Assembly (NCBI RefSeq): GCF_013377495.2
Contig: NC_066362.1
Span: 99,115,629 to 99,179,628, forward strand
DNA from: Cygnus atratus
Lineage: Eukaryota > Chordata > Aves > Anseriformes > Anatidae
Length of the DNA stretch: 64,000 nt
Reading direction: 5' to 3'
Translations under genes and position numbers: made by a program
Notes under the pieces: model-generated
Databases searched by the model: none
What the model was told of the DNA's origin: nothing
The model's input: the letters and a program-made list of their open reading frames with translations, nothing else
Part shown: positions 53,401 through 62,400 of the stretch, piece by piece
How the letters are laid out: every line of letters begins with the position of its first letter
How positions within the stretch are numbered: the first letter of the stretch is position 1

Positions 53401-56400
53401 GTATGAGCTCACTGTATTTTCTGTAATGCAAATGAAGTGTTAATATATCTTCAGCTGAACAAGACTGTATTTGTGGTTTCCAGAAAGGTTTTGGCTTAGA
53501 TGCTTTTAGCATTGCAGGTAAGAAAATGCAGAGCCCACATCAAAAATAAAATTCTAAACTACTAGAAAGGTTGTCTGTGTGTTCTGGAACATTTGTCTTA
53601 TAAATGATTCTGGATTTATGGGAACTGCAAAGGTGACACAAAAATTAACAATCTAAGGCTAGAAGAAACTATCATCTAGAAACTATCATCAGGTGATAAA
53701 GTCATAATTAGAAGCCCTTGGAAAACAAACCTTCCACCTCAGGTTTTAAGCTAAGCCTTTAACCTCAGTTTTTGTGTTGGTGCCAGCATTAGGGAAATGC
53801 ACCATTATCCCAATACATTCACGACCTTTAGCTGATAGGAAAATTTAGATCAGCATAAGGATTTTTGAAGTCCTCATTTTCATTAGCTGATACGTGGCTG
53901 ACACATGCATCTGATGCTTTGTTAGGTGGCTCTGTTTTCAGGTTGCTGACATTTATGCTGCGTGACTTTTATGGTTCACTGGAAGTCTGAGGAAAGATGA
54001 ATAAATCTGTTTTATTTGTAATATGCCAGAAATAAGTTCTCAAACAATTATATAAGATTGGAAAGTTTAAAATTCTCCATGGCAGCCATTGTGATGCACA
54101 TTTATTAGACAGCCTGACCGTTTAATAAAAAAGCAGTAGTACTGATCTACAGGTGGCTAATGAGTAGAAACAGCTGACCAATAAACTTGGACAGAAGTAA
54201 TTCTCTACCAAGAAGCAGGATAGTTGACATGTAGGACTCTGAGGCAACTGACCTTTAAAAACATTAGTGAACATGATCTATCCTTTCAGGTTAGTCTAAA
54301 TATCCATGTGAACACCGCAAATTAGGTATAAGCAACCTCTTACATTTAGAGGGGCACTATCAAGCTCCCATGCCGTGAAGTGGAGCATGATCAGTTTCAG
54401 ATGACACTTTCCAGAGTGCTGAATTTAGGAATAAAAGCTGTTATAGGCTCTCAACCCCTAAGGAAATTTCACCTACTCTTTTACTATGGTTGCCCTGAAA
54501 AATAAGAACTCATTGTCTGAGGGTAACAAAGACAGAATAGATTGCTGTGACTGAGGGAAAGTGTCTTTACAAGTCTTGAGAATGATGGGAAATTCCAGAA
54601 CACTGTCAGAGTAAGGAAGGTTTCTTTCCTGCTGAAAACAAAATCAGATCTCCAGCACTTGGAGTTGTGCTCTCAGGATTTCATCCAAGCACAAATACAG
54701 GTGCAAAGGTTATATAATACCCTGATGTGAAAGTCCTGCAGGTGCTCAAGCAGTGCATCACAAAGTGATGAGAAGCTTACTCCTAAGTCAAAAGTTACAT
54801 TTTGGTCATGCTAGAGAAAACAATTCAGAACTTAAAAGTTTGTTTAACTTAAACATTATTAAAATTCAACCAAGAAATAAAAAAGATGTGTAAAGCTGAC
54901 AAACAATCTGGGGATTTTTGTCATCTTAACTTCAAAAAGGAATATGGAAGATATAAAATGAGAAAAACAAGAAGAACAGAGAGAATTATAGAAGTTCCAG
55001 AAAATAATTCAGTAACACAATTTAACCAATCCATGGGGAGAAACTACAGATTACGTGGCATACCATTCTACATTAGGGATGGATGGATGGTGTATATGAA
55101 TAGCCTAAGCCAGAGTTTTTCTGGTTAGAATTTTTCTAAGCACTTATAATACAAATGCCCACAGGGGAATGTAGGCATAAGCAAGTGATTGTAGGAAAAC
55201 TGCAAACAGTCAAAGCATACCAACCAGTCAGAAGTGCTGCAGTAAAGCTCAACATGGCAAGGAATATTCTAATGTAGAACAGGTTGCTTATGGTATATGT
55301 GAAAAAAACCTGAACATCACCAGCTAACAAGTAGGTGTTTAGACACATCTCATGCCAAAATACATGAGTTTTCACAGTCAACTACATTGTGGATGCTATC
55401 TTTGCTCAAGTTTAAGAAGTCCTTTTTTAGTAATTCATTTGAAAAATGTATTGGAATAATTAAAACTGAGTGTATAGTTGAATGGTTTACCACGGTCCAC
55501 ACAAAGATGCATTCAATTAAATGTTTTCATATTTTAAGAGCTGAAAAAAGCTGGGATTATTTTCTGATCAGAGGAAGGTTTCACTTTTATTTGTATGATG
55601 GTTTCAGTGGCCTTTCAAATGTAATGGAAACAAAAAGCTCTTGGTAAAAACAGACGCTATTTTCACTGTGGTTTTTTGAAGCAATTGCTTCCAGTTGGTG
55701 AATGTGTTTATTGAAAGGCTGAGAGAAATCCCTCATTATGACTGCACAACTGTAGCCTAGAGTCCAACTCCTAACATAAAATGAAAGTTCCATAATCACC
55801 TATATGAGTTAACAAAAATATTATTTCTTGGAAAACCAAGAAGACTCCTCAGCAAATCACATTTTCTTTGGCTCAAATTAACTGGCTGATTTTGCTGGAC
55901 TACTTAATAACAACACTTTCAAGTTTCTCATTGCACTGCTCTATTTTCACAGTAAGTAAAAAATGCATGGAGACCTCCCTCCATTTTGAAATTTGGATCA
56001 TAGAATGTTCTTGACAATGTAATCTCAACTCAAGCCTTGCTGAAAATTCCCCACCATGTAGTAACAGCTGTTAAGAAAGACTAAATTGCATGCAACAAAT
56101 TATTGAATAAGGGGTGTATGGAAAAAAAAAAAAGAAGAAAAATATTTCCCCCTATGGTTCTCAAATATCCTCTTCTATTTGCTTACTTTACCTGCTGTCT
56201 TCCCTGTAGGTCCATAATAGCTCAGGGACAGCTGGATTCCATCTTCTAAGGTGGCTGAAAAAGATCCAAACTTGCTCACAGCTTTCTTTTGATTCTTCAT
56301 TTTTCCTTTAAAAAAACAAAATTAATTTTACAGATAGCAACACATACTAGAACCACCTGACCTGCAAACCAATGACTGGTGTGAACAGTGGCACCTTAAG

Positions 56401-59400
56401 GTGGATGACTAACCTGTAAAATAAATAAATACAGGGTGGGAAAAACTTTATAAGGGTGATAGCTGTGGTGCATTGCCTGTCATGCCACTCATATGGTAGT
56501 GTATAATAGTCAGTTTTGTATAATGTACCTGTGGCCTTTCATCTACAAATTGCATTCTAATTAGCTATGTCTGTAAGAACAGGTTTAACAGCAACAATCA
56601 GTGAAAAAATCAGTGAAGAGTCTTTTTTAATTTAAACCGCAAAAGAGCCAAGTTCTAGAGTCAAGTATCCTGTTTCTGTCCCGTATTGGCTGACAAGAAT
56701 GTTGAACTGCTCATTTCTCACACAGGGGACTCCTGTTTACACAGAAATAAAGCCTCCCACTGGTGACAAATGACTACACGTTGCTTCAGATGTTAACACA
56801 TTGTGATTGAAAGTACCATCTGACAGACCCCAGAATGACACAGGACCACTTTCAGAAGGGCAGACAAGAAATATCTCATCTGTGGAAGGGATGCAAATTT
56901 TCTATTCATCCAATCTACTATTATTTCAATGGTGGCAGCTGCTGCCAAAGAGAGGAGCAGGAACAGGATGCTTTCTAACACTGAAGAGTAAAAGAACTAA
57001 CATACCTACCAAAAGTTATACTTTTCCAACACTCTTCAGTTCTGCATGAGCAATCCCAAAGTGCTTTTAACAAATATATACACATATTGTTACAAAACAC
57101 TTTCCTTCCTGGAACCACCCTCGGCTGGGTTCAGAAAGGATTTGGATTCAATACTTGTGTCAGTTAGCAACATGGCAATGGCAACCAGCAACAGATGTTG
57201 CTGAACTGCAGAAAGGATCTGTTTCCACACCAAATGTCTTGAGGAGGCAATAATGCTACAGCCATATGATCCACAAAAGGAGATCCAGTTCAAAGGGGAA
57301 ACTCTTCCCTTTCCAGGAAAATTTATTCTGGGCATAGTATACAAAATTCAGTTTGCATTCTCTTAGGCTTTCCCAGGCCACATTAAGATCAGGAGTCCAC
57401 TACTAAAGAAGAGAATTCTTCTCTTAAGGAATAGTGAATCTGTTCAGTGATTTCCCTGCCTCAGAGAGAGAGTGGTTTGCACCTGTTGTCCTGCACTGTG
57501 CTTAAGATCTCTTCATGATGCTTAAGTCAGAAAACTGGATTATTATTTAGTCCTGTGTCTTTTAATGACTGGGTCCTCCTCTGATCTCAGATACAAAGAG
57601 CTGTCTCCCCACATAAGTTAACATTTCACACAACACAGTCCACAAGGGTGAGGACAGAGGCTGAAGTGCCCAGTCTTTGCCATCTCCTGACTCAGAGGGT
57701 ACAAAGACCAAAGACTCTTTCAACTCCAACTTGTTGGAGCTGTTCTTGATCTGCAAGTTTCCAACATTCTCCGACAGATTATTTCAATTGTAAGTCTGTC
57801 TACTGAAAAAAATATTTCTACATCTTCTTTGGATTTCTGATCTGGACAGTGAATTGTAAAAGAGATGGTAGTGGCCAGAAAAATGCACAATCAATTTTTT
57901 TTTTTTGATGAATGTTACTAATAACTAAACATTTCACTTACGCCTTATGGTGGAAGAAACCTTACATTCACAGAGATTCTGATATATTTGTAATTTTGAA
58001 TGATGTCTAATAACATAAATTCCTGCCCACATTCTTCATTTGAAATTATGCATCTATTTGGAGCAACACTGATCTTATTCACCCTCTGTAATTAGGAATT
58101 TATCTTATGTTAGCTGATAAGGTTTGCATCCAACTACTAAATGTGTCAAACTATTAATTCTTTATATCAGTGATGTCAAACCACTAACCTGATGTAACTT
58201 GATGTTCATCATTACTTTCTTGCACTTCAGTTCCTGTTAAGTTTTTCTTGGGATCTGTGATATGAATGAAGAAATTGTGGTTGTCCTTTATCACTTTCAA
58301 CTTAACCAAAGTTAGACCTGCAAGGCAATGGAATACTATTATTTCTCCCACCAGGCTTCGGAACTGACCTCTGTCCCCAAAAAGCTTGCACCTGCAACTA
58401 CAAGGTACACGAAGAAGAAAATTGCTCAGAACTGGATTCAATTGCTTAATATTGGGCAAAGATGACAAAATTAAGGTTATCTGAGTTTAGATTGTCTGAC
58501 TAAAAATTCAGAAGACTTCCTGACAATGAGATCTGAAAGGCTGCAAAATAACCATGTTACTTAGAAATGTTGCATTTGACTGGACAAATTATTGGGACAT
58601 GCATTCTTGGAATATCTTGCACTGGTTGCCATTGAAGAAATAAATATGAACAGATTTTTCACCACTTCTAATTTTTGATACTTTATCTATCAATTGCTAA
58701 CCTACTATAGCAAAATGTAAACTTTAGTGGTAATAGAGTCTAATATGGAATTATACGGTATGCTCACAATGTCTTTAACAGAATTTCTACTGCTGAGATG
58801 CGAAAAAGCATTTACGGATAAAGAAACTATGTCATCAGTTATTAATAGAGTTAAAGCAAAGCATAAAGAGTAGAAGACTCACCTTTTACAAACTCTATCT
58901 TCTCTAATTGAATCTGTCCTCCATCAGATGGGAAAAGATAGTGATTGATTCCAGACACTTGAATGAGACTCTCCCCCATGTTGTAACCGAGAAACTGGAA
59001 AAACAAATTTTAGACTATGGGTAAATGAGAAAGGCAGAAGCTGTGAAAGAGGTAAATGAAGGACAGATCATTACAACAGTATTTTTCTGAACATTTTTTT
59101 TAGACATTTAACTGCTGTAATTATTACTTTAGCAAATATATTGCATGTTATTCTTATATCCAAATAGTACCTCAGTTACTAACTGAAGTAACTTGTTCCA
59201 CAAGAGTGCAGAATCTGGTCATTCAGTGGCACGGAGCCACCAGTGGAAATGAAGAGTAGCAGTCTGGTGGCTTAACATATAATGAGAGGGGTAGAAAAAT
59301 TCTGGACAAGTGCAAAGAGACAAAGTCCAATGCCATGAGATCTGTACATCATGAACAGGACAGGTAAAGATTCAGATTTTCAGCCTCTAGATTTTGGATT

Positions 59401-62400
59401 TCAGACACTGTAAACCTGATTCTTAGGTTGCTCTGCCTTCTAACCAGCCACAAATTGGCAAAACTTAGTTAAGCGTACTCAGGCAAGTTCAGACTAGGAA
59501 GTTATATATCTCTGAGTTTGAAGCTCATACTCAAGTAAGTTTAGACTAAAATATATTGACACAGGCAAGTCACTTCATTTGCAGTGCACAACCATTGTCT
59601 ACATCTATAAAATGGGATTTTGTGTCACAAAGGAACTCTGTTGTACCTTATTTATATTCCTTAATTCGAAAGAGATGTGGATAGTGAAAGTAGGAGCTGG
59701 GTACAGAAGTACTTCCATGAATATGGATCTCCTGTTTTCATAGCTTTATCCCCAGAAAACTTCAAGGAGAAGTAGGATATTATCCATAACTGTCATTTCC
59801 TGGTACTGAAATAATGAATAGCTTTTGGGACACCTAGTCTAGTACCTACGAAGATTTGCTTTGCAAGTCTATAGTTTCATGGTGTGTAGTGAGAAGGAAA
59901 CCACAGGATGATGGTCTTTAATGCAAGGTTTAATATAAAAAGCAAATATAAATCAGTGCAAACTGCCTAAAAATTGTTTGGATACAATAGTGAAGAGTTC
60001 CCCTGGTAAGGAATATCCCTCTGTTAGTGTAACAGGCCAAAAGTCTTGAATTAACTCACTCCAAGAACATGAAATTTGAAACAGGAAATGGAAGAAACAG
60101 TGAATTCCTTTCACTTGATTTCCAATGTGGACAGCCAAAACTTCAGTTAGGTCTAGCAATGCCCAAGTAAGTGAATCGTAACAGGTCTCTATGTTCCTTT
60201 TTCCTACCCTCTCCCATGAAAGCCACATCTTCAGGCAAAATTCATCCCATGAATATATTATTCATGGTCACAAAACCACGATCAACTTATCTTTGTGTTA
60301 TCGTTTGTCATATACATTAAAGAACATCCAAGTTAATTTAATAGTCTTGTGTAGGATAGTCTTAAATGTCAGAAACTGCTTTTCAAAACTTTTAGGAAAT
60401 GATCTGCTGCTAAAATGATGGAATTAAACAGGATGTAGTTAGACTTAATTTGCCCTGAACTCTAGTTTCACAACAGATAATAGCTTTGCTGTAATCTTGA
60501 CTATATGTAAATAGCTGACACTCTCCTAACGTGGTGCAACAATATGATTCTTTACCTTATACACTTTCTCAGAATGTGTTTCTGGAATGCTGGGATCCTC
60601 CTCAGGTTCAGGGGCTTTTGCTGTCTCATCTTCAAGTTTCTCTTTGGAAGAGAAACTTTTCTTATTGGAACCTTCACTTTCTACACATATTGCTGTCTCC
60701 TGTCTTTTATTTTTACCACCCAAATTTTCTTTTTTCACTTTTTTTTCTTCCTTAAGTCGTTCTTCCTCTTGTAATCGATTCTGTTCCTCCTTCCAAGCCT
60801 AAATTAAATTTTAGGGTTCAAATTACTGTGGTTCTCTTTCTATTTCACAGTATTTCATACGTGCATGCTGAAAAGAGCATCAGTAAACAAACTCAAAAGA
60901 ACATTGGTTCTTTTGGTCTTTTACTCACATTTTTCAAACTTGTCTATAGTTTTACAATATTACATACTCTATTTTGCATAAAATGACTGACTCATTCAAC
61001 TCACAGGATCAGTCATTCTTGACAATAGGAGACATATAGGATTACTATTTGTATCTTACACATTCAGTCATAAGTGAATTATTCATTTTGTTTTTCACTT
61101 GTCCACAATGTTTATGACCATATCAGAATGCATCACTGCATTAATTTATTCCCAAAGTGTAACTGTGAGATAAACTGATTTCATTCTTTTACAGAAAGAA
61201 GAATGAGGTATCAAGACCAGAATTACCAATTTGTATCAGAAAGACAACATGAGATATCTGATATTTTCCAGTACACTAAAGCACTGAAATCACTGTGGAA
61301 GAAATAGTAAGCATTCACAATTACAAGATAGGCATTAGCCTAACCTGAACTATACCAGCTCAAGTTGAGTATCCAGGAACTGGCTAACACCATTTCATAT
61401 CTACATTCCAGTGTTAGTACTTAAAGTGCAGAGCACTACACACTACTACACTATCTTGTAAGAAAGATGAGATATACTATGGCTGTGAGAAGTCAAAATA
61501 AAATTAAAAAAAATCAGGGGAGTATACTAGTTAAGCTAGATCTGTGTAGTGTAATGGATAGGGCCAAGTCTATATAAGTCTACAAGAACAAAAGCTTATC
61601 TTTCTGGCAAATCAGTGTTATGTAATCCATTTCAGAAACATACATATTTTTGTCTCACCTTAAGAGAACCTTCTCTGATAAAAGGACTTTCTTCATTGCT
61701 GGATTGAGATTCTGGAATGGTCTTCATTATGCTCTCAGGTCTTGATGTGCTGTCTTTGAGACAAGAAAGGGGAATAAGTGCAGTCATAAATACATAAAAA
61801 TTGAATAATTTAAAAAAAGAATGGAAAAATAAATAAAAAGTAGTGTGAGTAAATAAATAAACATATTAGTAAATAGTACAATACATAAGTATAAAAGTAG
61901 AATAAAGCAAATGTTAAATAATTTTAGAGATAAAACAGAAAGGCTATTCAGATTAGAAGAAATTTATCTCACAACTAGTATTAATTGGTATTCATAACTG
62001 GGGACCATATATTCCTTTGGTCAGTTTGGGCGAGCTGTCCTGGTTGTAACCTCCAGACTCCTTGTTAGCAGGGTAGTATGAAAAGCGGACAAGCATACTA
62101 TGCAAGCCCTGCTCAGCAACAACTAAAACATCAGTATGTTATCAACATTATTTTCCTCCTAAATTCAAAGCACAGCACCATACTAGCCACTATGAAAAAA
62201 ATTAACTCTATCCTAGCCAAAGCCAGCACAGATTGCTAGATGGGTACAAGTTATGATTTAAAAGTCAAAACTGTCCTTTTGGTTTCCAAACTATGTACAG
62301 AAGCATTAAGTAGGTTAAGAAATGACAATCCTATTTTTGGAAATGGTAATTTTTAGTGCTAGAAGGTTTCAAGTATATTCTCAAAGCAGGTGAATAAAGC